64,000 nt of DNA from Polyangiaceae bacterium (GCA_016715885.1 JADJXL010000028.1:558001-622000), one strand, 5' to 3'. Counted from the stretch's first letter, positions 1 through 9,955 are shown. Made by a program: numbers and translations. The notes: a model not told the origin generated them from the letters alone.

Positions 1-1
1 A

Positions 2-1081
2 GGCGACGAGGTTTGTCGCGGTAAACGATGCACACGCGGCTGCGGCATCGATGCGGATTGCAATGCGGGCGAGCGTTGCATATCCGGGGGCTGCGCGCGA
101 TCATGCAAAACGAACACCGATTGCCATTACGGCGAACGTTGCGACGCGCTGGACGACGTCTGCGTGGTATCCCTCTGCGGCAGCGGCGGAAGCTGCGGAT
201 CCGGCTCGGTTTGCGAACCCATGGCGGACATCGGGGAACTGCATGAGCCGAACCTTTTGGGTGACGAATCCATTGGATTCGTCGAATTGAAAAGGAACGG
301 CGATCGAGCGATCTACCGCGCAAGCCTGGAAGCTCCACAGGTTTGGCGCATCGAAAGCATGCACCCCGTGATCGATGTGCCAGGAGAAACACTCGTAGGA
401 GCACCGAGCGTCATTCGGCGAGACAACGTCATCGAGCTGTATGCCGCTGCCGGAAACCCATCGCGGATTGTACGAGCGCGCTCCAACGACGACGGTGTGA
501 CGTACGTTCTCGACACCGATCCCGTACTCGTCGCTATCGAACCCTGGGAAAATGGTTCGGTCGGATCTCCATCCGTATTCGATTTTCAGGGCGCAACGTA
601 CATGTTTTACGAAGGTGGAGCGCGCGCCGGGATTGGCCTCGCCAAAATCACCGAAGGGCGGGCAGAGCGTATTGCGAAAAACCCAATTCTTTCACCTCAA
701 TCCGTGCAGGATCCCATTTTTTGGCGGCAAGTTACGCACGTTGGAGCCCCTCATGCAATGGTCGTGGACGATAGCGTTCGCCTGATTTTCACAGCGCGCG
801 GTGTCGAAGGCTTTTCCGCGACGACCAGTGGTGAAAGTCTTTCTGCCGAGCCCAACGACTCCATTGGCCTCGCGACGAGCACCGACTTGAAAACGTTTAC
901 GCTTTTTCCCGCGGGGCCCGTGTATGCGAGGCTCGTCAATTTGCGAGCGTATTTGGGCGAGGGCGAGGCGACGGTGCGGCTATTGCCATCCGGCGCAGAA
1001 ATGGTGTTCGTCTCGTCCGACGCTTCGGGCGAGGCGAGCACGGGGCTCATGCGGGTTTTGGGACGGGGCGGAGTGAATTGA
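2..1081 (+). CDS. Secreted Cys-rich protein with glycosidase-like beta-propeller (5' end outside window)
   Basis: The frame is open from the first bases of the window with no stop, so the gene starts upstream; an internal GTG at 164 is unlikely to be the start. The first about 65 visible residues are Cys-rich with spaced C-x(5-6)-C and GERC units, like the CGG-type repeats of myxobacterial surface proteins. The rest (about 290 residues) has repeated GSPSV, YMFYEGG and IGLATSTD segments, resembling the blades of five-bladed GH32/43/62-type propellers. No catalytic acid can be assigned with certainty, so enzymatic activity is unproven; it may only bind glycans. It ends one base before the kelch gene on the opposite strand, so the two converge. 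No terminator hairpin is visible between them. Confidence 0.7.
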   Translation, partial: GDEVCRGKRCTRGCGIDADCNAGERCISGGCARSCKTNTDCHYGERCDALDDVCVVSLCGSGGSCGSGSVCEPMADIGELHEPNLLGDESIGFVELKRNGDRAIYRASLEAPQVWRIESMHPVIDVPGETLVGAPSVIRRDNVIELYAAAGNPSRIVRARSNDDGVTYVLDTDPVLVAIEPWENGSVGSPSVFDFQGATYMFYEGGARAGIGLAKITEGRAERIAKNPILSPQSVQDPIFWRQVTHVGAPHAMVVDDSVRLIFTARGVEGFSATTSGESLSAEPNDSIGLATSTDLKTFTLFPAGPVYARLVNLRAYLGEGEATVRLLPSGAEMVFVSSDASGEASTGLMRVLGRGGVN

Positions 1082-1082
1082 A

Positions 1083-3899
1083 TCAGGCGCGAGCGCGCTG
1101 ACGCCGAGCCGCGAAGGCACCGGCAATGGCGAGAGCGGCGAGCCAGCCGAGGCGTGAGGAATTCGGCGATTGCGAAGCGGAGCAGCCCGTGACGCTTTCT
1201 ACCGTATTTTCAAACTGCGCTTCGACGCATTTCCGGCTCTCGTCGCAGACGTAGGTGACTTTTCCGGCAGGATCCGTGGCGCAATCATAGGCGGTGTCGC
1301 ATACGCTCAGGCATGCGCCCTTCTGGCATCGGAACGCCCCGCACGATTGTACCGAACCATCGGCCAATTCCATTGAATTGTCGTCAATGCACTTGGTGGG
1401 GCGCGAAATGCATTGGCCATCCACGTTGCATACCGAGGTTTCGTCGTCACAACCGGACTTCGTCGTATTGTCGGTGGTTTGGGTGCACGTCGTCATGCAT
1501 TGCTTGCCCGCTTCGTCGCACGCGTACGGGCTGCACGCTTGCTCGAAAGCGACGGCCGCGCAGCTTCCCTGACCATCACAGGCGAGCGCTTGGAATTTCC
1601 CTTCCTCGCATGACGAACGGCAGTTGTTGCCTTCGGGATAGGTACAGGATTCACGATTGATACCGTTGCACGCGCCGCCGCACAACCCATCGCCCTTGCA
1701 TGCATCGCGCTGGGATAACGTGTCGGTGACCGGCACCCCGACCACCGGCGCGCATAGGCCGGCCTGCGCGCCGACGGCCGATCCATTGCAACTCTCGCAC
1801 TGCCCTGAGCAGGGCGTGTCGCAACAGAAGCCGTCCACGCAATTGCCGGAGTTACACACGTGGCATTCCTTCGCGAAACAATCCGTACCGTCCGCTTCCG
1901 CTGGACGCAAGTCGCACGTTTCACCGTTCGGTTTACGCGGCTTGCACGATTGATCCTTTGCGCAATATGTCTCGGCCGAGCAGTCCTCGTCACTGGTACA
2001 GGCCAAAAGCTCGGATGTTCCCGGCGTGTTGTCGGCTGGAATTACGCCGCCAATCGCAAGTATGCGACCATTGGACAGCGCTTCAGCCGCAAAGTACGCA
2101 CGCGCCGAGCTCATGTTTGGCAATGCTTTCCATGCGTTGTTGCCAGGCGCAAACGCTTCAACGAGATTCGACGGTTCGGGAAGGTTGGCGCCTTGCACCT
2201 GGCCACCCATCACGACGATGCCGTCCAGCCCTTGGGGCATGGCTGCCGCAAAATAGGCACGACCCGTCATCATCGGAGGACCTGCCGTCCATTGTTTCGT
2301 TGCGGGATCGAAGATATCCACATTTTTCGAGAATTGGGTCATGGGAAAGATGCCTCCCATGACGACGACGCGCCCGTCGGCGAGCCGTGCCGCCGCGTGG
2401 TTCGCATGCGCGCTTGCCATATTGCCCGCTGAGCTCCACGGGGAATCCGGGGCCATCGCGGATACATCGAAGAGCTCCGCGGTCGTCGGTGACTCGAGGT
2501 CGTCGCCACCAAAACCACCGGTGACCAATACGAGGCCGTTTTTGAGCAACGTTGCCGTATGGCCCGCACGCTTGTGCGCCATTTCACCCCCACCATCCCA
2601 CTGAGCATTGGGTGTCGCGGCAAGGAATTGGGTGGAGTTCGTCACAGCATTACCGCTGTTGACGTCAAAGCCACCGGTCACCAGAATGCCCTTCGTCGGA
2701 ATGAACGTCGCGGTGAATCTGGAACGAGCTGTGGAAAGTTGAGGCAATTGGCTCCACGATGCATTTTGCGGATTGTAACGCATCACGGATGGCGATGTCC
2801 TGCCCGAAATGACCACGACGCCGTCGGGCGTCAATACCGCCTGATGGTTCGCCCGAGGTTTCTGCGCCGGGGTCGTCGTCGCCCACGAATTCGTTTCCGG
2901 ATCATAAATCTCCGGGGCGTCCAATGCCGACGAGCCTTCACCCGTGTCGCCACCGAAGACAAAAACGCGACCATTCTGCATCTGCGTCGCTGTCGCATTC
3001 ATCCGCGCATGATTCATGTTCGTCGACAGAATCCATTCGGGATCCACGACGAGCGGTGCCTTGGCGCTAGCATCCCACGAAAGCCGCACCGAGCAATGCT
3101 TCGCCCCTGGATCGACCGTGGGACGTCCCCACGGAGCGACGCCGGACGCGTCGTACGCACAGCCCTCGATCGCCACGTTGATTGCCAATCGACGACCGTC
3201 ACCATCGACGGCATACGGCTGGGTCATGCGCAGTCTCGGCGCACCTTTCGCGTCGAGCATTTCGAGCGTCCGGTCGACGAGACGCAATCCCGCAACGCCC
3301 TCACCGAGCCCCAAATCATAACGCAATTCGGGTGTCTCCGGGAGCTTTTCCGGGAAAAACACGTAATCTTCGGTGCCTTGCGATGTCGGCCGATGAACGA
3401 TATGTGCACCATTCACATAACCAGAACGATACACGACATAACCATTGGACTCCTCGCGTGCCGATGCTGTTGCGCCCGCGAGACCTACGTCAATCGTCAT
3501 ACCGCTCTGCTCGTCGCGCAGCCGAAATGCTCCATCTGCGCGTACGGGCAATGCAATCTCCGCCCGCGCGCCAGGCACCTCGCCCAAAACTCCGCCGGCC
3601 GAAAGGAGCTCGACGTGCGGTGCAACCTTCGAACCGACAACATTGAAGTTGCCAAGTGTCAAGCCCGGCGCTCGCGTGCCCGGAAGTTGAACGTTTGCCT
3701 TGCCAAACGCTCGTTCGAGCTGCGTGCGAACGGCAAGGACGACCTCGTTCGCGTCACGCGCGTCCCGGAACACGGCTTCGGGCTGAGCCAATGCCTCCGC
3801 TCCTGCAGCGTCGTCCTTTTCTCGCTCCGACAAACATGCCCCCACGAGCAACGAAACGAGTACGATACCCCCACCGATGCGACCACTCGTGCTTCTCAT
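1083..3899 (-). CDS. Kelch-repeat lipoprotein with Cys-rich region and MYXO-CTERM-like anchor
   Basis: The 938-residue product starts at ATG 3899, preceded by GGAAGGAG with five-base spacing; a TTG five codons upstream overlaps that site and is rejected. Signal peptide and lipobox LVGAC mark a lipoprotein. Residues about 60-290 form the beta-rich N-terminal region usual in Polyangiales kelch proteins (VVDPEW end). Seven kelch repeats follow (for example NGRVFVFGG, KNGLVLVTGG, NGRILAIGG), enough for one closed propeller. A Cys-rich stretch (DGFCCDTPCSGQCESC) precedes a C-terminal Cys, hydrophobic helix (LAALAIAGAFAA) and RRQRARA, the pattern of MYXO-CTERM sorting tails. Probably a surface binding protein; ligand unknown. 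It lies 16 bases downstream of the TPR-PEGA gene of module A on the same strand and may be cotranscribed with it. Confidence 0.85.
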   Translation of the reverse strand: MRSTSGRIGGGIVLVSLLVGACLSEREKDDAAGAEALAQPEAVFRDARDANEVVLAVRTQLERAFGKANVQLPGTRAPGLTLGNFNVVGSKVAPHVELLSAGGVLGEVPGARAEIALPVRADGAFRLRDEQSGMTIDVGLAGATASAREESNGYVVYRSGYVNGAHIVHRPTSQGTEDYVFFPEKLPETPELRYDLGLGEGVAGLRLVDRTLEMLDAKGAPRLRMTQPYAVDGDGRRLAINVAIEGCAYDASGVAPWGRPTVDPGAKHCSVRLSWDASAKAPLVVDPEWILSTNMNHARMNATATQMQNGRVFVFGGDTGEGSSALDAPEIYDPETNSWATTTPAQKPRANHQAVLTPDGVVVISGRTSPSVMRYNPQNASWSQLPQLSTARSRFTATFIPTKGILVTGGFDVNSGNAVTNSTQFLAATPNAQWDGGGEMAHKRAGHTATLLKNGLVLVTGGFGGDDLESPTTAELFDVSAMAPDSPWSSAGNMASAHANHAAARLADGRVVVMGGIFPMTQFSKNVDIFDPATKQWTAGPPMMTGRAYFAAAMPQGLDGIVVMGGQVQGANLPEPSNLVEAFAPGNNAWKALPNMSSARAYFAAEALSNGRILAIGGVIPADNTPGTSELLACTSDEDCSAETYCAKDQSCKPRKPNGETCDLRPAEADGTDCFAKECHVCNSGNCVDGFCCDTPCSGQCESCNGSAVGAQAGLCAPVVGVPVTDTLSQRDACKGDGLCGGACNGINRESCTYPEGNNCRSSCEEGKFQALACDGQGSCAAVAFEQACSPYACDEAGKQCMTTCTQTTDNTTKSGCDDETSVCNVDGQCISRPTKCIDDNSMELADGSVQSCGAFRCQKGACLSVCDTAYDCATDPAGKVTYVCDESRKCVEAQFENTVESVTGCSASQSPNSSRLGWLAALAIAGAFAARRQRARA

Positions 3900-3915
3900 A
3901 AGCGCTCCTTCCAAG

Positions 3916-5790
3916 TCAGAATCGATAATTCACCAGAAGAGCCGGCGTACCCACGAACTGCACGCGGCTCGCGAGAGCTTCCTTTTCGAATTGGGCCCAG
4001 CCATCGTTGCCCGCCTGTACGATAGCATCTTCGGGGACCCATTTGGGCGCGTTTGGCATTACGAGCAGAATTCCGCCCAAAGACAAATGGATGTCGAGGT
4101 TTTTGCGAATCCGCACGCCCGCCCGGACTTCGGGCATGACGTAGAATGCCGTCATCGTAAAGGATTGACCAGCCTCGACCGTGTAGGGTACGGGCGTGAA
4201 ATTGGCCGGCTGCGCAGCTTGTTGCGGCGGACCTTTGGTTTGAAAATCGCCCGTCCGCACATCCGTGAACGAGCCGAAAAATCCGCCCACACCGAGCCTG
4301 AAGCCCACCGGGAACCTATCGCCGAACTTTACGCCGACACCCACGCCCGCCGTAAAGCCGCGCGTCCAGAGCTCGTCGGTCACCGCGTTGGATTCATACG
4401 ACCCGATACCGATCGGCGAAATCGTCGCCGTACGGTTGTTTATCGTTTGCTGAGCGTAAAGAAACCCGAGATCGAATCCAACCGACCACCGAGACCGTAT
4501 CGAAAGCCCACCTCGAATCGTGCCCATACCGCCCATGACCGGCGACGGCGAGCAGCCCGTGCCACATTCGTCGGCAATGCCGCCAAATGACGATCCGATG
4601 GCAAACGCTCCGCCCGCTTCGATGAATGGAGGGTTTTCCTCCCAAAACGTCCGGGGAGCTTCGACGCTTGGCCCAAATGAAAGGACCTCGCGTTTGCCCG
4701 GAGCAACCTCGATACGGCGCTCTTCCTTGACGAACCCATCGCCACCAATTTCAACGCGATGCGAACCAGTACGGACAAACCCCTCCCAAGTGTCTTTTCC
4801 GACGTACACACCATCGAGGTAAATGTCGCCATTTTTGACTTTCGACTCGATGCGCAGATCCGACCCGAGCTCTTCGACGATGACGAGCATGTTCGTCACC
4901 TGGCTCTGACGAACCTCCACCCGAGCTGGCTGGGTGCCTTGGCGTTTGTCGCCGCGCAAGACGACGAGATGATCACCCGTGGCAATGAGACCACGCCATG
5001 GCGTCTTCCCGACGACTTCACCATCGAGAATGACATCCACGCTGTACCCGGATGCCTCGTCGACTTGGAGCCAGCCCGAAAGCTCGAGCGGCGCAAGCAC
5101 AGCGCGAACCGTGACTTCCTTGCCACCGACGGCTTCGACCCGTTTTTCGAACGTTTCGAACCCTGCCTTCAATATGCGAACGACACGTGTCCCTACCGGT
5201 ACGTGAAGCGGCCCTTTCAATGGCGTCGTGCCAATGGGCTTGTTATCGATCGTAACCGTCGCGCCGGGCTGGACTCCATCGATGACGATATTGCCCACGA
5301 CGGGGCGAAGCTGCGCCAACTCCGCATTGGCAATGGCCTTTTCTTCGTCGGACACGCCGGCAAACGCCAGCAGCCGTTCGTTCATGTCGACGGCTTCCGC
5401 AAATCGATTGAGGCGACGCAAACACAAGGCTGCGTTTTTGATGGCCGCGCGCGTCGGATAAATCGAAATCGACTTCTCGAATTCGGGTAGCGCAGCTTCG
5501 AGAGAACCGCGATCGAAAAGCGCGAGCCCCTGATCGAAATGCTTGCGCGCCTCTTCTTTCGCCGTCGCTTCCGCTTGGGCCGCAGGATCGAGCGGCGGCG
5601 GAGGCGTCTCTGCGGCAGGCTTGGGTTTTTCTCCCTTTCCTGCACCTTTCGGTTGAGCCATCACCGGCGCCGTGACGAACAGCGCCACGAGTGCTGCAAT
5701 GACCGTTCTCGAACCACGACCAAAACGAAATGCGTTGTCCGTCATCGGTTTGTCCGTCATTGGATGCGTGCAGCTACGTCGGGACTTCAT
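3916..5790 (-). CDS. TPR-PEGA outer-membrane beta-barrel protein (module A partner)
   Basis: 624 residues. A long N-terminus leads to a signal peptide (VIAALVALFVTAPVMA). A Pro/Ala/Lys linker and a TPR-like helical stretch (EARKHFDQGLALFDRG, about 80-150) follow. Then come about three PEGA-type beta units with typical motifs (GVQPGATVTIDNKPIG, DVILDGEVVGKTPW, DIYLDGVYVGKDTW). The last about 230 residues alternate hydrophobic and polar residues, with Gly-rich turns and a terminal aromatic NYRF, like an outer-membrane beta-barrel. The start ATG overlaps the kinase stop (ATGA), implying translational coupling. Known: PEGA domains occur in secreted surface proteins. Inferred: this protein is the envelope partner or target of the kinase. 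The same pairing recurs at 26.7-29.2 and 51.5-54.0 kb. Confidence 0.8.
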   Translation of the reverse strand: MKSRRSCTHPMTDKPMTDNAFRFGRGSRTVIAALVALFVTAPVMAQPKGAGKGEKPKPAAETPPPPLDPAAQAEATAKEEARKHFDQGLALFDRGSLEAALPEFEKSISIYPTRAAIKNAALCLRRLNRFAEAVDMNERLLAFAGVSDEEKAIANAELAQLRPVVGNIVIDGVQPGATVTIDNKPIGTTPLKGPLHVPVGTRVVRILKAGFETFEKRVEAVGGKEVTVRAVLAPLELSGWLQVDEASGYSVDVILDGEVVGKTPWRGLIATGDHLVVLRGDKRQGTQPARVEVRQSQVTNMLVIVEELGSDLRIESKVKNGDIYLDGVYVGKDTWEGFVRTGSHRVEIGGDGFVKEERRIEVAPGKREVLSFGPSVEAPRTFWEENPPFIEAGGAFAIGSSFGGIADECGTGCSPSPVMGGMGTIRGGLSIRSRWSVGFDLGFLYAQQTINNRTATISPIGIGSYESNAVTDELWTRGFTAGVGVGVKFGDRFPVGFRLGVGGFFGSFTDVRTGDFQTKGPPQQAAQPANFTPVPYTVEAGQSFTMTAFYVMPEVRAGVRIRKNLDIHLSLGGILLVMPNAPKWVPEDAIVQAGNDGWAQFEKEALASRVQFVGTPALLVNYRF

Positions 5791-7385
5791 TGAAAGTCAC
5801 GATCCGGTCCAGGTTCGCCCGTCGGGGGTTTGGTGGTGGTCTTCGATGTCGTCGGCGTGGATGTCGCCTGCGTCGTCGCCGTTACCGCCGGCTTGACCAC
5901 AGGCGCCGTCGCGACCGCAGGCAATGTCGATGCCGCAGGCTTTGTAGCAGGTAGCGCGAGTTTGTCCGGAATGGGACCCTTGGCCGTAATCGCCACTTCC
6001 GCACGAAATTCGAGTTTGTCTTTATAAACGCGCACGGCGTGCGCACTGCCAAGCTCGCCGCTTATCGTAACGCTCCCGCCTGCATTGACAGTCACTGGAC
6101 GCCCATCGACTTCGACATTGGCATCCGGTGGATCGATCGCGACGGACACTTCGCGCAAAGCTTCCGCCGTCGCAACCGATGGCACGACGGCCGACGGCGT
6201 CGCCGGTCTTGCTTCGGCGTCGTCGGGCAACGTCTTGCCAGCATCGGAACTTTTCATCGCGACACCGACGCCCAAAACGGCGGCCAAGCCAACCGCGCCG
6301 ATGATGATCGGGACAAACTTCTTCCGAGACGAACCCCCGCGCTCGCCGCTCTCCGACGGAGCAAGCGACCCGCTTCTCTCACCAGACTCGATGCGCGTCG
6401 ATGCTGCCCGATCGACGCTCTTGGCCACGACCGGATCGAGCGACAGCGTCTTGTCCGTTTCCATCGATCGATCAGGAATCGATCCGCGATCGGCACGCAT
6501 GTCGGTGCCAATGAGAAGACTCGTGCGAGCAGGCCGAATGCCGGCGCATTCGCCGAGCGTATCGACGAGCTCGGCCATGCTCTGAAACCGGCTCTTCATG
6601 TCGCGCGCGAGCGCTTTCTCGAAAAACCTATCCACCTCGATGCTGAGCGAAGGCACGATCACCGAAGGAGGAAGCACTGGATCGGTACAGATTGAAACGA
6701 GCAGCTTGCCGATGTTTTCCGATTCGTCGAAGGGCAAACGCCCCGTGAGCATCTCGTAAAGAATCACGCCCACCGACCAAAGATCGCTGCGATGATCGAC
6801 GAGCTTGGTCTCGCGAATCTGCTCGGGACTCATGTACGAAGGCGATCCGAGAAGCGCACCCGTGCTCGTCGCCGACGCCGAACCCGTCACGGTGACGTCT
6901 TTGGCGATGCCGAAATCGAGGACTTTGACCATCTCTTCATCGCCATGTCTCGAGAGAAAAATATTTCCGGGCTTCAAGTCGCGATGCACGATTCCAAGGT
7001 CGTGCGCACGACGTAGCGCCTTGCCGAGCTGCTCGATGATTCGATAAGACTGTTCGAGATTGAGTGGACCTCCGCGCTCGAGTCGATGGTCGAGGTCTTC
7101 ACCGTCGAGGAGCTCCATCGCGATGTACGGCGATCCATCCTCGATGCCGTAGTCGAGCACCTGCACGACGTGCGGGCTCTTGATGAGCACCGCTGCTTTC
7201 GCTTCGCGCTCGAAACGATGCCGTGCGGATTCGTTCTCCGCGATGGACTTCTCCATGAACTTGACGGCGACGTCGGTGTCGAGGAGCTGATGCCGCGCGA
7301 CCCAGACGGACCCCATGCCACCTTGCGCGAGCGGTCGCTCGAGCTTGAATTTGCCGCCGATGATCGCGCCCTCTGTGATGGCCAC
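5787..7385 (-). CDS. Transmembrane Ser/Thr protein kinase (module A)
   Basis: 532 residues from GTG 7385, chosen because GGGAGGAG lies nine bases upstream; a TTG seven codons further up has no such site. The Pkn/Hanks-type domain fills residues 1-270: Gly loop LAQGGMGSV, Lys in VAVKF, catalytic HRDLKPGN, DFGIAK and the activation segment SPSYMSPEQ. It is an RD kinase with all catalytic residues present. One transmembrane helix (VPIIIGAVGLAAVLGVGVAM) places the C-terminal about 170 residues outside the membrane. That tail holds a PEGA-like unit (ANVEVDGRPV) and an Ala/Thr/Pro-rich end. Its stop overlaps the start of the TPR-PEGA gene. A lipoprotein gene is divergently transcribed 168 bases away. 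Likely an envelope sensor; substrate not visible. Confidence 0.9.
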   Translation of the reverse strand: MAITEGAIIGGKFKLERPLAQGGMGSVWVARHQLLDTDVAVKFMEKSIAENESARHRFEREAKAAVLIKSPHVVQVLDYGIEDGSPYIAMELLDGEDLDHRLERGGPLNLEQSYRIIEQLGKALRRAHDLGIVHRDLKPGNIFLSRHGDEEMVKVLDFGIAKDVTVTGSASATSTGALLGSPSYMSPEQIRETKLVDHRSDLWSVGVILYEMLTGRLPFDESENIGKLLVSICTDPVLPPSVIVPSLSIEVDRFFEKALARDMKSRFQSMAELVDTLGECAGIRPARTSLLIGTDMRADRGSIPDRSMETDKTLSLDPVVAKSVDRAASTRIESGERSGSLAPSESGERGGSSRKKFVPIIIGAVGLAAVLGVGVAMKSSDAGKTLPDDAEARPATPSAVVPSVATAEALREVSVAIDPPDANVEVDGRPVTVNAGGSVTISGELGSAHAVRVYKDKLEFRAEVAITAKGPIPDKLALPATKPAASTLPAVATAPVVKPAVTATTQATSTPTTSKTTTKPPTGEPGPDRDFQ

Positions 7386-7553
7386 GCCGCGACACTCCTC
7401 CCGCAAAAACGCACGTTGGTGCGAAGATAGTCGCGGTCATCGTAACCGATCGCGAACGAGGACTCCACGCCGAAAGGGACAGGTGCGTCACTCTTGCAAG
7501 CGTCGACGTAAAGCCCGAAAACTCATACGCTTGGCGAGGATCTCACCATCGTC

Positions 7554-8159
7554 ATGCGTCTTCGCCAATGCAATCTCGCGCCCCTTGCCGCTCTTGCACT
7601 CGCGTTTGCGATGGCACTCGTCAGCGCTTGCAAGTCGCAAGCATGCGTGCCCGGTAAGCAGGTTGCGTGTGCTTGTCCCGGCGGAAAGCAAGGCGTGCAA
7701 GCCTGCGATGCGGATGGATCGCGGTACTTGCCGTGCATCTGCACGAGCACGCCCACGCAAGCGACTGCACCCGCATTGGCTCCACCCCCGCGACGAAAGA
7801 AACAAATCCGCTGCGGATCGCTCACGTGCGATACCGCGTGTTGCGCCACGTTCAACCCGCCCACGTGCACCAAGGATCCGACGCAGTGTGCGCGTACGGA
7901 TCAAGGCGAAGCCGTCGTCTACGAGTGCGATGGGCCGGAAGACTGCGTGACGGGAAAGGTTTGTTGTCTCGTTCCAGAAAAAACCGTGATCGGTGCCGTC
8001 TGCGTCCCCAGAGAAGAATGCAGCGGCAGCTTCCAACATCCGCGATATGGGATCATGGTCACGGTCAAAAAGGTTTGCCATGCCAACTTCGACTGCGACG
8101 TGTCGGAAATGTGTGGCCCTTTCGCCAACGCAACGGATATTTTGACCTGCAACAAATAA
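7554..8159 (+). CDS. Cys-rich lipoprotein divergent from module A kinase
   Basis: 201 residues with a signal peptide and lipobox (MALVSAC). The mature protein carries at least 15 Cys in close pairs (CVPGKQVACACPGG, TCDTACCATF, KVCCLVPE), suggesting several disulfides and an extracytoplasmic location. The segment C-x-PG...C...GG...C..DGS.Y..C also occurs in the lipoprotein of module C at 54.3 kb. No enzymatic motif is visible. The gene is transcribed away from the kinase across a 168-base gap that must hold both promoters; no clear -35/-10 pair was recognised. It converges with the FMN dehydrogenase gene 22 bases downstream. Inferred role: secreted sensor or ligand-binding partner of the kinase module. 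Confidence 0.75.
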   Translation: MRLRQCNLAPLAALALAFAMALVSACKSQACVPGKQVACACPGGKQGVQACDADGSRYLPCICTSTPTQATAPALAPPPRRKKQIRCGSLTCDTACCATFNPPTCTKDPTQCARTDQGEAVVYECDGPEDCVTGKVCCLVPEKTVIGAVCVPREECSGSFQHPRYGIMVTVKKVCHANFDCDVSEMCGPFANATDILTCNK

Positions 8160-8181
8160 GACGAACGGTTGGTCTCGACAA

Positions 8182-9279
8182 TCAACGCACACGTTTTTCG
8201 ACGAGCGACCGATCGATGGTTTCGATGGACGAACACCCCGCAAGCGCCATCGCGGTCGACAGTTCTTCGCGGAAAATCTCGAGCACCGAACGGACTCCGG
8301 CCGAACCACCCACGGCAAGTCCCCAGAGCACGGGACGGCCAATCATGACCGCTCGAGCTCCGAGCGCGAGCGCTTTGAGGACGTCGCTGCCCCAGCGAAT
8401 TCCGCCATCGACGAGCACGGGCACGCGTCCCGCGACGGCATCCACGATGCGCGGAAGGACATCGAGCGTTGCGGGGGCACCGTCGAGCTGCCGAGCTCCG
8501 TGGTTTGACACGACAATCCCCGCGGCGCCTGCATCGACGGCTCGCAATGCATCGTCGGGACGAACGATTCCCTTGAGCAGCACGGGCAGACGAGTCATCC
8601 CGCGCAGCCATTCGACGTCCCGCCACGTGAGCGATGCGTCGTGCCGTGAAGCGATGTAACGTGCAAGCGCCGAGCTCGATTGAATGCCCGCCATTCCGGC
8701 GGCATCCACGAGGTTTGCCATGACGAGCCCCGCGGGCAAACCAAAACCATTACGCACATCGCGTATGCGACGTCCGAGCACGGGCGTATCGACGGTCAAT
8801 ACAATGGCCTGAAACCCCGCCGCTTCGGCGCGCGCCACGAGCGATTGCGTGAGCTCGCGATCTTTGTGCACGTAGAGCTGAAACCAAAGGGGGCCCTGGG
8901 ATACGCGTGCGACGTCTTCGATGGATGTCGTCGCAAGCGTCGACAACGTGTAAATGGTGCCGGCTTCGGCGGCGGCGCGCGCCGTCGCCAATTCGCCATC
9001 GGGATGCGCCAAACGGTGATACGCCGTTGGAGCGATCAAAATGGGCATCGACACGGGAATGCCAAGAACGCTCGTCGACAGATCACGCAGCGACACGTCC
9101 ACGAGAACGCGATAATGGATTTCCCAGCGGCGATATGCGCGAACGTTTTCTCGAAGCGTGCGTTCGGCGTCGGCCCCCGAACGATAATAATCCCATGTCA
9201 TTCGAGAAAGCGCCGATCGAGCAGCTTTTTCGAATTCGGGTATGCAGATGAGCGAAGAAACGGGTACGCTGGCGGGCAT
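8182..9279 (-). CDS. FMN-dependent alpha-hydroxy-acid dehydrogenase/oxidase
   Basis: 365 residues from ATG 9279, which overlaps the stop of the upstream gene (TAATG); the longer open frame upstream is that gene's sequence in another frame. The protein is a full-length TIM-barrel of the glycolate oxidase / L-lactate dehydrogenase / mandelate dehydrogenase family. Motifs: N-terminal FMN region (PILIAPTAYHRLAHPDGE), YVHKDR, LTVDTPVLGRR, catalytic Lys in LLKGI, active-site His in SNHGARQLD (family usually SNHGGRQ), and phosphate-binding LVDGGIRWGSDVLKAL with MIGRP. It oxidises a 2-hydroxyacid to the 2-oxoacid with FMN; the substrate cannot be read from sequence. No membrane insertion segment is seen, so it is probably soluble. 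It converges with the Cys-rich lipoprotein gene. Confidence 0.88.
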   Translation of the reverse strand: MPASVPVSSLICIPEFEKAARSALSRMTWDYYRSGADAERTLRENVRAYRRWEIHYRVLVDVSLRDLSTSVLGIPVSMPILIAPTAYHRLAHPDGELATARAAAEAGTIYTLSTLATTSIEDVARVSQGPLWFQLYVHKDRELTQSLVARAEAAGFQAIVLTVDTPVLGRRIRDVRNGFGLPAGLVMANLVDAAGMAGIQSSSALARYIASRHDASLTWRDVEWLRGMTRLPVLLKGIVRPDDALRAVDAGAAGIVVSNHGARQLDGAPATLDVLPRIVDAVAGRVPVLVDGGIRWGSDVLKALALGARAVMIGRPVLWGLAVGGSAGVRSVLEIFREELSTAMALAGCSSIETIDRSLVEKRVR

Positions 9280-9785
9280 TACCAATTCACCGCAATGATC
9301 GAGGAAAAACCCGCCGACGGGGCCATGGACGGGCTCCCTCGCGAAAGCGTATCGGGCACGTCGAGCGTCGACAATGCTTCGAGCACGCAATGGCGCATCG
9401 AATCGCTCATGCCCGTCGACCCAGGATCAATCGTAATGCGCGCCGAGGTCTTGGTCCCGACGACGCGCAGGCGAATCGTACCGCCGCCCGAATTGGCTCG
9501 ACATTCGGACATCGACGGCTTCGACGCCTCGAGGATCGCCTGAGCAAGCGCCTCCTGCCCGGGTTCCACTTGCTCCACGGCCACTCGCGGTGCAATTGCC
9601 CCAGCAGGCGAAGGCTCCGCTGCCGCATGGTGCCCCCCGGGTTCGGTCGCGGAAGGAGCAGGCTGCGCATTCGCCGCATCGGAATTTCGCGGGCGAAGAG
9701 GAGGCGGGGCGGGCTCGATCTGGTGACATGCGCCCAGCACCGACAGTACGACGAGGAGGCTTGGCCGAAACATCGCAACGAGCAT
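9279..9785 (-). CDS. Lipoprotein with TonB/AgmX-like C-terminal domain
   Basis: 168 residues; lipobox LSVLGAC near residue 19 and a Pro/Ala-rich linker (about 25-80). The C-terminal domain (about 85-168) has CRANSGGGTIRLRV, a second Cys (MRHCV) and a beta-strand end. This resembles the AgmX/PglI-type C-terminal domain of myxobacteria and the TonB C-terminal fold. An alternative start is ATG 9773. The stop overlaps the start of the FMN dehydrogenase gene, so the two are cotranscribed. Role unknown; a periplasmic adaptor is plausible but not shown. Confidence 0.7.
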   Translation of the reverse strand: MLVAMFRPSLLVVLSVLGACHQIEPAPPPLRPRNSDAANAQPAPSATEPGGHHAAAEPSPAGAIAPRVAVEQVEPGQEALAQAILEASKPSMSECRANSGGGTIRLRVVGTKTSARITIDPGSTGMSDSMRHCVLEALSTLDVPDTLSRGSPSMAPSAGFSSIIAVNW

Positions 9786-9955
9786 AGCGCTTCAAAGGCG
9801 AACGCGGGGAGGGTACGAGAAAAAAAATACGCCCGGCTTTCATGCGTGAGGGCACTCGTCCACGGAAACCTCAACGGACTCGGATGGCAGCCAGCACCTT
9901 GCCGACTTTTCCGAACGCATGTGATCGCCTCTTCGATCTCACTATGGCGGCACGC

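Noticed and set aside
2559..4025. Long open frame (488 codons) on the plus strand opposite the kelch gene
   Set aside because: It lies wholly antisense to a gene with clear kelch repeats and signal peptide; its product is Arg/His-rich and has no domain, as expected for a shadow frame in GC-rich DNA.
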